Under the pieces are notes generated by a model. The model was given only the letters and a program-made list of their open reading frames with translations, was not told the origin of the DNA and searched no databases. Source: Bacteroidales bacterium UBA3382 (GTDB lineage Bacteria; Bacteroidota; Bacteroidia; Bacteroidales; UBA932). From it: a DNA stretch of 21,797 bases. Every line of letters begins with the position of its first letter. Position 1 is the first letter of the stretch. Of the stretch, positions 1-8,760 are shown in pieces. A program made the position numbers and the translations under genes. The stretch covers positions 395-22,191 of the forward strand of contig DEPW01000127.1 in assembly GCA_002358965.1 (NCBI GenBank). Direction: 5' to 3'.

Positions 1-360
<360 letters not shown>

Positions 361-556
361 ATAATATCTGCTAATATCTGCGATATTCGCTCGTATGTCT
401 GTCCGTCCGGCCCGGCATTCATCGTCGCGCGGAACAATCCGCGCTCGGAATTGACGCTCTTCGTTCTTGGTACTTGCTTGTACTTTCACTTCTGTCCAGT
501 CTTCTCAATGAACTTCCCCGGCACGGGCGCACCGCAAAACGGAGCCTCCCGAAACG
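361..556 (-). promoter_or_regulatory. rRNA operon leader with boxA-like antitermination element
   Basis: This is the transcribed spacer between the inferred rRNA start site (near 556) and the 16S 5' end. On the minus strand it contains GTTCATTGAG (504-513), followed by an A-rich stretch with AGTACAAGCAAGTACCAAGAA. This resembles the conserved element (GTTC[T/A]TTGA, then AAGTAAGAA-like sequence) that I recall preceding 16S and 23S genes in Bacteroidetes, where it is thought to play the boxA/Nus antitermination and processing role. The pattern match is seen in the sequence; the function is inferred. No convincing protein-coding gene lies here. Confidence 0.6.
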
Positions 557-562
557 GGACTG

Positions 563-592
563 CAAAGATAAACCCTTTTTCCGTAACGCAAA
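563..592 (-). promoter_or_regulatory. rRNA promoter, Bacteroidetes sigma-ABfr type
   Basis: Read on the minus strand, TTTG (complement of 589-592) is followed after 18 nt by TATCTTTG (complement of 563-570), matching the Bacteroidetes -33/-7 consensus TTTG and TAnnTTTG. Transcription would begin near 556 and run leftwards through the leader into 16S. Phased A-tracts sit directly upstream of the -33 box. Confidence 0.8.
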
Positions 593-594
593 AA

Positions 595-660
595 TTTTTT
601 CCGACTTTTTTCGGCCTTTTTTAAACTTTTTTCGGCTCCCCCGGCTTTTTTCCGGCTTTT
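595..660 (-). promoter_or_regulatory. Helically phased A-tracts upstream of the rRNA promoter (UP-like / curved DNA)
   Basis: On the plus strand, T6 runs lie at 595-600, 606-611, 617-622, 627-632 and 646-651, with a T4 at 657-660. Centre-to-centre distances are about 11, 11, 10, 19 and 10 bp, close to one or two helical turns. On the minus strand these are A-tracts beginning just upstream of the -33 box of the rRNA promoter. Phased A-tracts are known to bend DNA, and A-rich UP elements are known to bind the RNA polymerase alpha subunit in other bacteria. A role in strong or growth-regulated rRNA transcription is inferred. Confidence 0.6.
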
Positions 661-891
661 CCTGCCTTCCGCGCGCTTTCCCGCGCCCGCAGGCGGCTCG
701 CTATGGGTGACTCCGCGGACATATGTAATCGTTATATAATGTTATAATATATGGTATGGAACGCCGCAAAATGCCTGGAAGACCGACTGACGATTGACAG
801 GGATTCAAGAACTGCACGCCGGATTCTCACACTATTTTCCTAAAATAGGACAAAAAAAGAGGAATATGGGGCTGCATTGACAAAAAAAGAT
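661..891. other. Intergenic region between rRNA promoter and ompA-like gene
   Basis: No gene is supported here. A very A/T-rich patch lies near 728-754 (repeated TATA-like words). A perfect 7-bp inverted repeat, CTATTTT / AAAATAG with a 3-base loop, sits at 832-848, about 45 bp before the -7 box of the next gene. It could be an operator or a chance palindrome. I see no tRNA or riboswitch. Confidence 0.4.
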
Positions 892-899
892 TAACTTTG
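892..899 (+). promoter_or_regulatory. -7 element of the ompA-like gene promoter
   Basis: TAACTTTG matches the Bacteroidetes -7 consensus TAnnTTTG and is followed by an A/T-rich leader of about 20 nt before the ATG at 923. No clean TTTG lies 19-21 nt upstream. A TTGACA-like word begins at 877 but is too close to be a standard -33 box, so only the -7 element is called. Confidence 0.6.
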
Positions 900-922
900 C
901 AATAATTATAAACTTAATTGTT

Positions 923-2056
923 ATGAGAAAGTACATTTCGATTTTATGCTTGATGCTGCTCACCGTATTCAGCGCACAAGCGGCAAACAAAGCGGATTCC
1001 ACTGATTTTAAAGGACATTGGATGATTCAGGCCCAAGGTGGCATAAGCCATACCACAGGTGAAACCACATTTGGAAAACTCATTTCACCGGCTGCTGCCG
1101 TTTCATTCGGATACCAGTTCACTCCTGTATGGGGTCTGCGCGCAGGACTTAGCGGCTGGGAAGGCAAAGGCGCAATAGTATACCCTAGGGAAATATATAA
1201 TTTCTATTATCTGCAAGGTAATGTAGATGTAACAGTAGACATCGTCAGCATCTTCGACGGATACCGTGCAAAACGCCTCTTCAATCCATACCTGTTCGCC
1301 GGTGTAGGCCTTGCAGGAGGACTGAACAATGACGATGCAGCCGGAATCGAAATGCTTCAGACAAGCGAGAACTCATTGCTGTGGGACAAATTCATCAGCC
1401 CGGTAGGAAGATTCGGTCTCGGACTCGACATAAGACTCTGCAATTCCGTATATTTCAACCTCGAAGTCAATGCGAACATGCTTTCTGACAAGTTCAATTC
1501 GAAACGCGGAAGCTCGCTCGACTGGCAATTGCACGCCCTCGCAGGTCTCACTTTCAAGATAGGCAAAGGAAAGGCTCAATCAAGCCAGCCTGCACCTGCT
1601 CAATATACCCCTACTCCGGCACCTGAACCAGAACCGGAACCAGCTCCGGCACCAGCACCGGTAGTCAAGGAAGAAGAGCCGCAGCCAGTTAAATACGAAG
1701 CAGTTCCAGTAGATGATGTGACAGACAATATTTACTTCATCATCGGCCAATCCGAAATACGCGAAAGCGAACTGGCCAAGATAGACGCATTGATCGAAAT
1801 CATTAACAAGGAGTCGCACAATACCGTAACCGTCACAGGTTATGCCGATGCAGAAACCGGTTCAGCCAAGAGGAACATGCAACTTTCGAAAGAAAGGGCT
1901 GAAAATGTAGCCAAAGCATTGATGGATGCAGGTATTTCCGCTGACAGGATCACTGTCGACTACAAGGGATCTACGGTCAATCCATATGACGAGCCTGAAA
2001 AGAACAGGGTTGCCATCTGTATTGTAAAATGCTTCGAATACAAAGAAGTAAAATAA
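923..2056 (+). CDS. OmpA-family outer-membrane beta-barrel protein
   Basis: 377 residues. An N-terminal signal peptide (MRKYISILCLMLLTVFSAQA, likely cut after residue 20) leads into a beta-barrel region of about residues 25-215, rich in aromatic and glycine-alternating strands (for example VSFGYQFTPVWGLRAGLSGW). A proline/glutamate-rich linker follows at about 218-262 (repeated PEPEPAPAP). The C-terminal part (about 268-375) is an OmpA-like peptidoglycan-binding domain with the motif N-M-Q-L-S-K-E-R-A-E-N-V; Asp309 and Arg325 fit the usual diaminopimelate-binding pair. The family anchors the outer membrane to the peptidoglycan and can act as a porin. Abundant OmpA-like proteins of this build are typical of Bacteroidetes. 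The gene is monocistronic, between its own promoter and a terminator. Confidence 0.93.
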   Translation: MRKYISILCLMLLTVFSAQAANKADSTDFKGHWMIQAQGGISHTTGETTFGKLISPAAAVSFGYQFTPVWGLRAGLSGWEGKGAIVYPREIYNFYYLQGNVDVTVDIVSIFDGYRAKRLFNPYLFAGVGLAGGLNNDDAAGIEMLQTSENSLLWDKFISPVGRFGLGLDIRLCNSVYFNLEVNANMLSDKFNSKRGSSLDWQLHALAGLTFKIGKGKAQSSQPAPAQYTPTPAPEPEPEPAPAPAPVVKEEEPQPVKYEAVPVDDVTDNIYFIIGQSEIRESELAKIDALIEIINKESHNTVTVTGYADAETGSAKRNMQLSKERAENVAKALMDAGISADRITVDYKGSTVNPYDEPEKNRVAICIVKCFEYKEVK

Positions 2057-2080
2057 GCTCAACGCATATTAAGACACGAA

Positions 2081-2114
2081 AGGGCCGGCTTGAAAGTAAA
2101 AGCCAGGCCCTTTT
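2081..2114 (+). terminator. Intrinsic terminator after the ompA-like gene
   Basis: GGGCCGGCTT (2082-2091) pairs with AAGCCAGGCCC (2100-2110) to give a 10-bp GC-rich stem with one bulged A, a short A/G-rich loop and a TTTT tail at 2111-2114. It separates the ompA-like gene from the clpC-bio operon. Confidence 0.85.
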
Positions 2115-2232
2115 ACTTTACTTTCAGGAGGTCACTCACAAAGCCGTTCGCGAATACGGCGAAGTTACGCGGATTTCTTGTACGGTAAGAAAATATAAAT
2201 TATTTTTACGGATTATTCCGTTTTCGCACAAC

Positions 2233-4695
2233 ATGAAAGACAATTTATATATAACTGGAGAAGTCAACAGGATCATCGTTCTGGCGCGGGAAGAGGCGGA
2301 AAGGCTTGGAAATGAAAGCATCCTGCCCGACCATATATTCCTTGCCATACTTCGCGACGGGAACAACAGAGCATACTGGATTCTGAAATCATTTAACATA
2401 AAACTTACGGCAATAAAGAAGGAACTCGATGATATACACAAAGTAGTCCCATCGCCTGCATATAACGAAGACATTCCGTTGCCTGCTTCAGTCGAGGCGC
2501 AGAACATCCTCGGAAAGATGATATCGGAAGCAAAGAAGGACAATGCAGGCAGAGTGGATTCGTACCATTTGCTGTGCGCCATCCTCTACAACGGCACCGG
2601 GCATATCGGCGAGATACTGCAAAAACACGGAATAGGCATCGACGACATCATCAACAACGCCAGGAGAAAAGAAGACAATCCTTTTAACGAACGGATACAA
2701 GAGAGGGAAACAGGAAAAGAAAGCCGCACACGCTCATTGCTCTACGACTTCGGAACCGACCTTACGCTTAAAGCCGAAAAGGGCGAATTGGACCCTATCA
2801 TCGGAAGGGACGAGGAAATCGAACGCCTGATCCAGATACTCGGAAGGAGAAAGAAGAACAATCCCCTGCTCATCGGGGACGCCGGAGTAGGCAAATCGGC
2901 AATCGTAGAAGGTCTCGCCGAAAGGATAACCGACCGCAGGGTACCGGAAAATTTCCTGTACAAACGCGTAATCTCGTTAGACCTCCCGTCGATTATCGCA
3001 GGCACCAAATTCAGAGGCGAATTCGAAGAAAGACTGAAAAACATCATAGACGAACTGTCAGAAAGGAACGACATAATACTGTTCATCGACGAAATACATA
3101 CAATCGTAGGAGCAGGCAGTGCATCGGGGTCGATGGATGCCGCGAACATGCTCAAACCGGCATTGGCCAACGGAAGCATACAATGCATCGGCGCTACCAC
3201 TACGGAAGAGTTCCGCAAGTCTCTGGAAAAGGACGCCGCACTGGAACGGCGTTTCCAGAAAGTCACGATAGAGCAGACCGATTACGACTCCACGCTCAAG
3301 ATACTCTACGGCATAAAGGACAGGTACCAGGAATACCACGGCGTATACTATGACGATCAGGCAATTTCGGCATGCATAACACTTACCGAACGCTATGTAA
3401 ACGGACGGTCCCTGCCCGACAAAGCCATCGATGCCATGGACGAATCAGGATCGATGCTCCATCTTTTGAACTCAGGAGGTGATCCTAAAACCTTGAAATC
3501 ATACAGGAGGCTTGCCGAAATCAAGACAGCAAAACAGAAAGCCGCACAGGAAGGCAGCTTCATAGAAGCAGCCGAATTGTTCCTGCAGGAACAGAAAATC
3601 AACAGACAGATTTCATCCCGCAACCGCACCGGATACGGTTTCAAGGAAAAGCCCAGAGTCACCAAAGACCTTGTCGCAAAGGTCGTGGCCGAAATGTCGG
3701 GAGTGCCGGTAGAAAAAATCGCCGAGAGCGAAGCCGAAAAGCTTTCGACGCTCGCCGACCGCATAAAGAAACGCATTGTCGGACAGGACGAAGCCGTCGA
3801 AAGCGTAGTCGACGCGATCAAGCGCAACAGATCTGGCATCAGAGCTCCCGAAAGACCCATCGGCACATTCATATTTTTCGGCCCGACAGGCGTAGGCAAG
3901 ACAGAGCTCGCCAAAACCGTAGCGGAAGAGCTTTTCGGATCGAAAAACAGCCTCATCCGCATAGACATGGGCGAATTTTCAGAAAAATTCACTTCTTCCA
4001 GACTGATAGGAGCCCCTCCGGGGTATGTCGGATACGATGCAGGAGGCGAATTAAGCGAGAAAGTCAGGAAACGCCCTTATTCCGTGGTGCTGCTTGACGA
4101 AATAGAAAAGGCACATCCCGACATATTCAACATGCTGTTGCAGGTCATGGACGAAGGAAGGCTTACCGACAGCAACGGAAGGAACATAGACTTCAGGAAC
4201 TGCATCATCATAATGACATCCAATGCAGGAAGCCGCGAAATGCAGGAATACGGAGAAGGCATGGGTTATGCTGTCGCCAAAGGCCGTGAACAGGACATGG
4301 CAAGGAAAAACATCGCCGAGAAAGTCATAAAACACATTTTCCCTCCGGAATTCCTGAACAGGATAGACGACCAGATCCATTTCAATTCCCTTACAAGGGA
4401 TGACATATTGAAAATAGTCAACATCGAGCTTTCCGGTCTAAAGAAACGGGTAAAGGAAGCCGGATTCGTCCTCGCCATATCAGAAGGAGCAAAAGATCTG
4501 ATTGCAAAAGAAGGATATAGCAGCAAATACGGGGCTCGTCCTTTGAAACGGGCCATACAGAGACTCGTCGAAACTCCGGTCGCCGATGCGATCATCAATC
4601 TTCGGCCGACGCACTGCGATTCGGCATTGAAGACGATAAACATACGCCTCTCAAGAAAGTCAGGCTCCGAACAGAAACTCGAAATCGAATATTGA
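2233..4695 (+). CDS. clpC: ClpC/ClpA-type AAA+ ATPase, ATP-binding subunit of Clp protease
   Basis: 820 residues from the ATG at 2233. The frame is open further upstream, but conserved Clp N-domain sequence starts here (ARE..RLG...I.PDHIFLAILR). Domain order: N-domain (1-150); first AAA+ module with Walker A GDAGVGKS (Lys221) and Walker B ending at Glu287; a short middle region with a UVR-like helical pair (about 421-460); second AAA+ module with Walker A GPTGVGKT (Lys556), Walker B Glu623 and sensor TSNAGS. The short middle region excludes ClpB. The protein unfolds substrates and feeds them to ClpP, if the pairing is conserved. The expected ClpP-docking tripeptide aligns with M677-G678-Y679 rather than the usual [LIV]-G-[FL]. 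It is first in a row with the biotin genes; bioB-bioA starts 2 bases after its stop. In the 118-bp leader I see a 5-bp hairpin followed by TTTT (2208-2224) but no clear promoter. Confidence 0.93.
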   Translation: MKDNLYITGEVNRIIVLAREEAERLGNESILPDHIFLAILRDGNNRAYWILKSFNIKLTAIKKELDDIHKVVPSPAYNEDIPLPASVEAQNILGKMISEAKKDNAGRVDSYHLLCAILYNGTGHIGEILQKHGIGIDDIINNARRKEDNPFNERIQERETGKESRTRSLLYDFGTDLTLKAEKGELDPIIGRDEEIERLIQILGRRKKNNPLLIGDAGVGKSAIVEGLAERITDRRVPENFLYKRVISLDLPSIIAGTKFRGEFEERLKNIIDELSERNDIILFIDEIHTIVGAGSASGSMDAANMLKPALANGSIQCIGATTTEEFRKSLEKDAALERRFQKVTIEQTDYDSTLKILYGIKDRYQEYHGVYYDDQAISACITLTERYVNGRSLPDKAIDAMDESGSMLHLLNSGGDPKTLKSYRRLAEIKTAKQKAAQEGSFIEAAELFLQEQKINRQISSRNRTGYGFKEKPRVTKDLVAKVVAEMSGVPVEKIAESEAEKLSTLADRIKKRIVGQDEAVESVVDAIKRNRSGIRAPERPIGTFIFFGPTGVGKTELAKTVAEELFGSKNSLIRIDMGEFSEKFTSSRLIGAPPGYVGYDAGGELSEKVRKRPYSVVLLDEIEKAHPDIFNMLLQVMDEGRLTDSNGRNIDFRNCIIIMTSNAGSREMQEYGEGMGYAVAKGREQDMARKNIAEKVIKHIFPPEFLNRIDDQIHFNSLTRDDILKIVNIELSGLKKRVKEAGFVLAISEGAKDLIAKEGYSSKYGARPLKRAIQRLVETPVADAIINLRPTHCDSALKTINIRLSRKSGSEQKLEIEY

Positions 4696-4697
4696 CA

Positions 4698-6923
4698 ATG
4701 ACCATAGACCATCTTAAAAGACTTGTCATTTCCGGGAAGGACATAGACATGGAACAGGCACTCTGGCTTGCCGGAAACGATGACAAAGAAGGATTGTACG
4801 CCGCTGCACATGAAATAACCGCATGCCTTGCCGAAAACGAATTCGACATGTGCTCCATCATAAACGCAAAATCCGGAAAATGTCCCGAAGACTGCAAATG
4901 GTGCGCACAATCCGCCCATTATCACACTCAGTCCGAAACATACGGATTGGTTTCGCGTGACGAAATGCTGCGGCACGCATCATATAACGAAGAACACGGC
5001 GTAGCCCGTTTTTCCCTGGTCACAAGCGGAAAAAAGCCTTCCGCCAAGGAACTGAACGAAATATGCGAATCCGCCAGATATCTCCGGAGGCACTCTTCGA
5101 TTCCGCTATGCGCATCGCTCGGGCTGCTCGATGAAGACGAACTTGCAAAGCTCCATGAAGCCGGGATTACACGATACCACTGCAATCTCGAAAGCGCACC
5201 GTCATATTTCGGAAACCTTTGCACCACGCACAGCCAGCAGCAGAAGACAGCCACGCTCATGGCTGCAAGGAAAGCCGGTCTGGAAATATGCAGCGGAGGC
5301 ATAATCGGCATGGGCGAAACAATGAAACAGAGGATAGAGCTCGCTTTCACAATCAAGAGCCTCGGAGTCATGTCCATACCGATCAATATCCTGGCACCGA
5401 TTCCCGGCACCCCACTCGAACACCAGCCTCCAATAAGCGAAGAAGACATAATTACCACAGTCGCCCTGTTCAGATTCATCAACCCAAAGGCCTATCTGCG
5501 TTTCGCCGGAGGAAGAGGCAGACTTTCAGAGAGTTGCATCCGCGAAGCACTGTACTGCGGAATAAACTCGGCAATCGTGGGCGATCTGCTGACCACTCTC
5601 GGCTCCAAAATCGAGGACGACAAAAGGCTTGTGAAAGAATGCGGCTACCGGCTGCCGGCCTCGGTTTTCGACAGGAACCATTTGTGGCATCCGTACACAT
5701 CAACTACCGACCCCCTTCCGACCTACCTTGTAGACCATGCGGACGGGGCAACGATAACACTAAAAGACGGGACCGAACTGATCGAAGGAATGTCCTCCTG
5801 GTGGTGCGAAATCCACGGCTACAACAATCCCGTACTGAACCGGGCCGCCAAAGAGCAAATCGACAAGATGTCGCATGTGATGTTCGGAGGGCTTACGCAT
5901 GAACCGGCAATCGAGCTCGGGAAGCTGCTGCTGAAGATTGCCCCAGGTTCGATGCAGAAGATATTTTATGCGGATTCGGGATCCGTTGCCGTCGAAGTAG
6001 CCATGAAAATGGCCGTACAATACTGGTATGCCGCCGGCAAACCGGAGAAGAACAATTTCGTGACAATAAGAAGCGGATACCACGGGGACACATGGAATGC
6101 CATGTCCGTATGCGACCCGGTCACCGGAATGCACTCGCTGTTCGGCAGCGCTCTTCCCATAAGGCACTTCGTCCCTGCCCCATCGTCGAGGTTCGACGGA
6201 GAATGGGACCCGCAGGATATCGCTCCGCTCAAAGAAATCATCGAAGACAAAGCCGATGAAATCGCCGCCCTCATACTCGAACCGATAGTACAGGGAGCCG
6301 GAGGAATGCGTTTTTACCATCCGCAATACCTTGTCGAAGCCGAACGGCTTTGCAAAAAGCACGGACTGCTGCTGATATTCGACGAAATCGCGACCGGATT
6401 CGGCCGCACCGGAAAGATGTTCGCATGGGAACACGCGAACACGGAACCTGACATAATGTGCGTTGGGAAATCCTTGACCGGAGGATACCTCACATTGTCG
6501 GCAGTACTCGCATCGAACAAAGTGGCGGACATGATTTCGAACCATCATCCGCACTCGTTCATGCACGGACCTACATTCATGGGCAATCCCCTCGCCTGCT
6601 CGATAGCATGCGCATCGGTCAGGTTGCTGCTCGAATCGGACTGGCAAGGCAAAGTCAAAAGCATCGAGACTCAATTGAAACAGGAACTGGAACCGGCCCG
6701 CGGGCTTGCAAGCGTAGAAGATGTGCGCGTATTGGGAGCAATAGGAGTCATCGAGACAAAAAGGCCGGTGAACATGGCATACATGCAAAAAAGATTTGTC
6801 GAAGAAGGCATATGGGTAAGGCCGTTCGGAAGACTCGTCTATGTCATGCCGCCATATGTCATAACTCCCGAACAATTGTCCAGACTGACACGCGGACTTG
6901 TAAAAATCGTAAGCGAATTATGA
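4698..6923 (+). CDS. bioB-bioA: BioB-BioA fusion: biotin synthase / DAPA aminotransferase
   Basis: 741 residues from the ATG at 4698; a TTG at 4692 in the same frame overlaps the clpC stop and is the less likely start. Residues 1 to about 320 are biotin synthase, a radical-SAM enzyme inserting sulfur into dethiobiotin. The [4Fe-4S] cysteines are C62, C66 and C69 (CPEDCKWC), and YHCNLESAPS and FRFINPKAYLRFAGGR are typical BioB motifs. Residues from about 325 are BioA, beginning DRNHLWHPYTS just as E. coli BioA does. It is a PLP enzyme converting 8-amino-7-oxononanoate to 7,8-diaminononanoate with SAM as amino donor. The PLP lysine is K591 in CVGKSLTGG, with FDEIATGFGRTGK before it and HGPTFMGNPLAC after. 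Both halves are full length with no in-frame stop. The same fusion is known in Bacteroides. The two reactions are not consecutive, since BioD acts between them. Confidence 0.96.
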   Translation: MTIDHLKRLVISGKDIDMEQALWLAGNDDKEGLYAAAHEITACLAENEFDMCSIINAKSGKCPEDCKWCAQSAHYHTQSETYGLVSRDEMLRHASYNEEHGVARFSLVTSGKKPSAKELNEICESARYLRRHSSIPLCASLGLLDEDELAKLHEAGITRYHCNLESAPSYFGNLCTTHSQQQKTATLMAARKAGLEICSGGIIGMGETMKQRIELAFTIKSLGVMSIPINILAPIPGTPLEHQPPISEEDIITTVALFRFINPKAYLRFAGGRGRLSESCIREALYCGINSAIVGDLLTTLGSKIEDDKRLVKECGYRLPASVFDRNHLWHPYTSTTDPLPTYLVDHADGATITLKDGTELIEGMSSWWCEIHGYNNPVLNRAAKEQIDKMSHVMFGGLTHEPAIELGKLLLKIAPGSMQKIFYADSGSVAVEVAMKMAVQYWYAAGKPEKNNFVTIRSGYHGDTWNAMSVCDPVTGMHSLFGSALPIRHFVPAPSSRFDGEWDPQDIAPLKEIIEDKADEIAALILEPIVQGAGGMRFYHPQYLVEAERLCKKHGLLLIFDEIATGFGRTGKMFAWEHANTEPDIMCVGKSLTGGYLTLSAVLASNKVADMISNHHPHSFMHGPTFMGNPLACSIACASVRLLLESDWQGKVKSIETQLKQELEPARGLASVEDVRVLGAIGVIETKRPVNMAYMQKRFVEEGIWVRPFGRLVYVMPPYVITPEQLSRLTRGLVKIVSEL

Positions 6924-8077
6924 CGGACAGGATAAAGGAGAGCCTTGCAGGAGAGTTGCAACGACTTAAAAACGAGGACAACTTCCGCAGTCTCCCGGAA
7001 ATGGGACACTGCTCTAAGGAGGTAACCGTAAACGGGAGGAAAATGCTTAACCTTACTTCCAACGACTATCTCGGAATCGCCTCCGACGGACAACTCTGGA
7101 GGGAATTCTGCAAAACCGGAGATATCGGAAACGAACTGCCGTCATCGTCCTCGTCGAGACTGCTTACCGGAAATTTTCCGGAATACGGGATGCTCGAGAA
7201 CAGCCTTGCCGGACTTTTCGGACGCGAAAGCGCATTGGTATTCAATAGCGGATACCACGCCAATACTGGAATATTGCCTGCACTTGCCGGGACTGCGTCT
7301 CTCATACTTGCCGACAAGCTCGTCCATGCCAGCATCATCGACGGAATCCGGCTGTCTGGGGCGCGATACATCAGATACAGGCACAACGACCTCGGACAAC
7401 TCGAAAGGCTCGTAGACGAAAATGCAGGCAGATACGAGAGGGTGTTCATCGTCACCGAATCCATTTTCAGCATGGACGGAGACGAAACCGATCTTACGGC
7501 TCTGGCCGGAATCAGGCACAGGCACGACAATGTAATGCTCTACATCGACGAGGCACACGCATTCGGAGTACGCGGCGAGAGGGGAACAGGATGCGCGGAA
7601 CAACAGGGAGTAACGAATGAGATCGACCTGCTCGTAGGTACATTCGGAAAAGCGGCAGCCTCGGAAGGAGCCTACATAATCTGCGACAATGTGATACGCG
7701 AATACCTCATAAACAAAATGCGGACATTGATTTTCACGACCGCCCTGCCTCCGCTTAATGTAAAATGGACGGATTTCGTAGTCCGCAGACTCCCCGGCAT
7801 GAAAAGCAAGCGGGAAGACCTGGGGCGCATTTCAAAGAGCCTGCGTGAAAAATTGGAAGACAAGGGTCTGAAGACCCCGTCCTCATCCCACATCATACCG
7901 ATCATTACCGGAGACAGCCACGCTGCCATAAAGGCGTCCGAACGGCTTCGCGATGAAGGTTTCTATGTACTTCCCGTACGCCCGCCTACTGTACCGGCAG
8001 GCTCCTCAAGGCTCCGCATCTCGCTGACAGCCTGCATTACCGAAGAAGAAGTCGAAAGACTTTCCAGACTGATTTGA
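6920..8077 (+). CDS. bioF: 8-amino-7-oxononanoate synthase
   Basis: 385 residues. The ATG at 6920 overlaps the bioB-bioA stop by four bases (ATGA), which implies translational coupling; the frame is open further upstream but that is a shadow of bioA. It belongs to the PLP-dependent alpha-oxoamine synthase family, which joins pimeloyl-ACP with L-alanine. Visible motifs are LNLTSNDYLG near the N-terminus, ALVFNSGYHAN, the PLP-contacting IDEAHAFGVRGERGTG, and the Schiff-base lysine K244 in GTFGKAAASEGAY. SSSSSRLLTGN fits the family substrate region. The length matches E. coli BioF (384). Related enzymes (Kbl, SPT) are less likely given the neighbours. Confidence 0.95.
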   Translation: MTDRIKESLAGELQRLKNEDNFRSLPEMGHCSKEVTVNGRKMLNLTSNDYLGIASDGQLWREFCKTGDIGNELPSSSSSRLLTGNFPEYGMLENSLAGLFGRESALVFNSGYHANTGILPALAGTASLILADKLVHASIIDGIRLSGARYIRYRHNDLGQLERLVDENAGRYERVFIVTESIFSMDGDETDLTALAGIRHRHDNVMLYIDEAHAFGVRGERGTGCAEQQGVTNEIDLLVGTFGKAAASEGAYIICDNVIREYLINKMRTLIFTTALPPLNVKWTDFVVRRLPGMKSKREDLGRISKSLREKLEDKGLKTPSSSHIIPIITGDSHAAIKASERLRDEGFYVLPVRPPTVPAGSSRLRISLTACITEEEVERLSRLI

Positions 8078-8082
8078 CACCT

Positions 8083-8760
8083 ATGGAACAGACATTCATC
8101 AAAAAAGAAGGTTCAAGCAAACTCTCATTGTTCTTTGCCGGATGGGGAATGGACGAAACTCCGTTCAGGGCATATTGTCCTGACGGCATGGACTATATGG
8201 TCTGTTACGATTATGCCGACATGGGATTCGATTACGGATTGTTGTCGGGCTACTGCGAAATCAGCCTCACGGCATGGTCCATGGGAGTATGGGCCGCACA
8301 AAAGATCTTTAGGGACGATCTTCCGCAATCCAGCATGATAGTGCGCGGCACCGCAATAAACGGCACGCTGCTACCGGCTGATGACAGCTACGGAATACCT
8401 GCCGCGATTTTCAAAGGTACATTGGACAATCTGACCGAGGACAGCCTCGCAAGATTCCGCCGCAGGATGTGCTCAGACACGGCCGGACTGGAGTCGTTTA
8501 TGGGCACTGCGCCGGAAAGGGATATCGAAAGCCTCAGAAAAGAGCTTTCATCGATATGGGAATGCCTGTCGGCAAACGCATACGCCGACAGACCCGGTCC
8601 ATGGTGGACGGAAGCCATCATATGCGGTAAAGACAGGATATTCCCTGCCGCAAACCAGAAACGGTTCTGGGATGCACATGGAGTAAAGACTGTGAATACG
8701 GACGGTCCGCATTATTGCCGGGAAATCATCAAATCCAAAATAGAATGCGCACGGACATGA
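8083..8760 (+). CDS. bioG: Pimeloyl-ACP methyl ester esterase, BioG type
   Basis: 225 residues from the ATG at 8083; an in-frame TTG at 8074 overlapping the bioF stop is an alternative. The protein belongs to the BioG (DUF452) alpha/beta-hydrolase family, which frees pimeloyl-ACP from its methyl ester after two rounds of fatty-acid elongation and so closes the route opened by BioC. The early LFFAGWGMDETPF motif is characteristic. The nucleophile is Ser66 in AWSMGVWAA, and likely partners are Asp184 (GKDRIFPAANQ) and His210 (GPHYC). The AWSMG elbow replaces the common GxSxG. The gene lies between bioF and bioC, as in Bacteroides and other BioG users. Confidence 0.9.
   Translation: MEQTFIKKEGSSKLSLFFAGWGMDETPFRAYCPDGMDYMVCYDYADMGFDYGLLSGYCEISLTAWSMGVWAAQKIFRDDLPQSSMIVRGTAINGTLLPADDSYGIPAAIFKGTLDNLTEDSLARFRRRMCSDTAGLESFMGTAPERDIESLRKELSSIWECLSANAYADRPGPWWTEAIICGKDRIFPAANQKRFWDAHGVKTVNTDGPHYCREIIKSKIECART

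Noticed and set aside
2115..2232. BirA-type biotin operator or riboswitch upstream of clpC-bio
   Set aside because: No paired TTGTAAACC/GGTTTACAA-like palindrome and no conserved riboswitch core was found in the leader.
5760..6875. 371-codon minus-strand frame inside bioB-bioA
   Set aside because: Antisense to the clearly conserved BioA half; the histidine/arginine/tyrosine-rich content is typical of a shadow frame.
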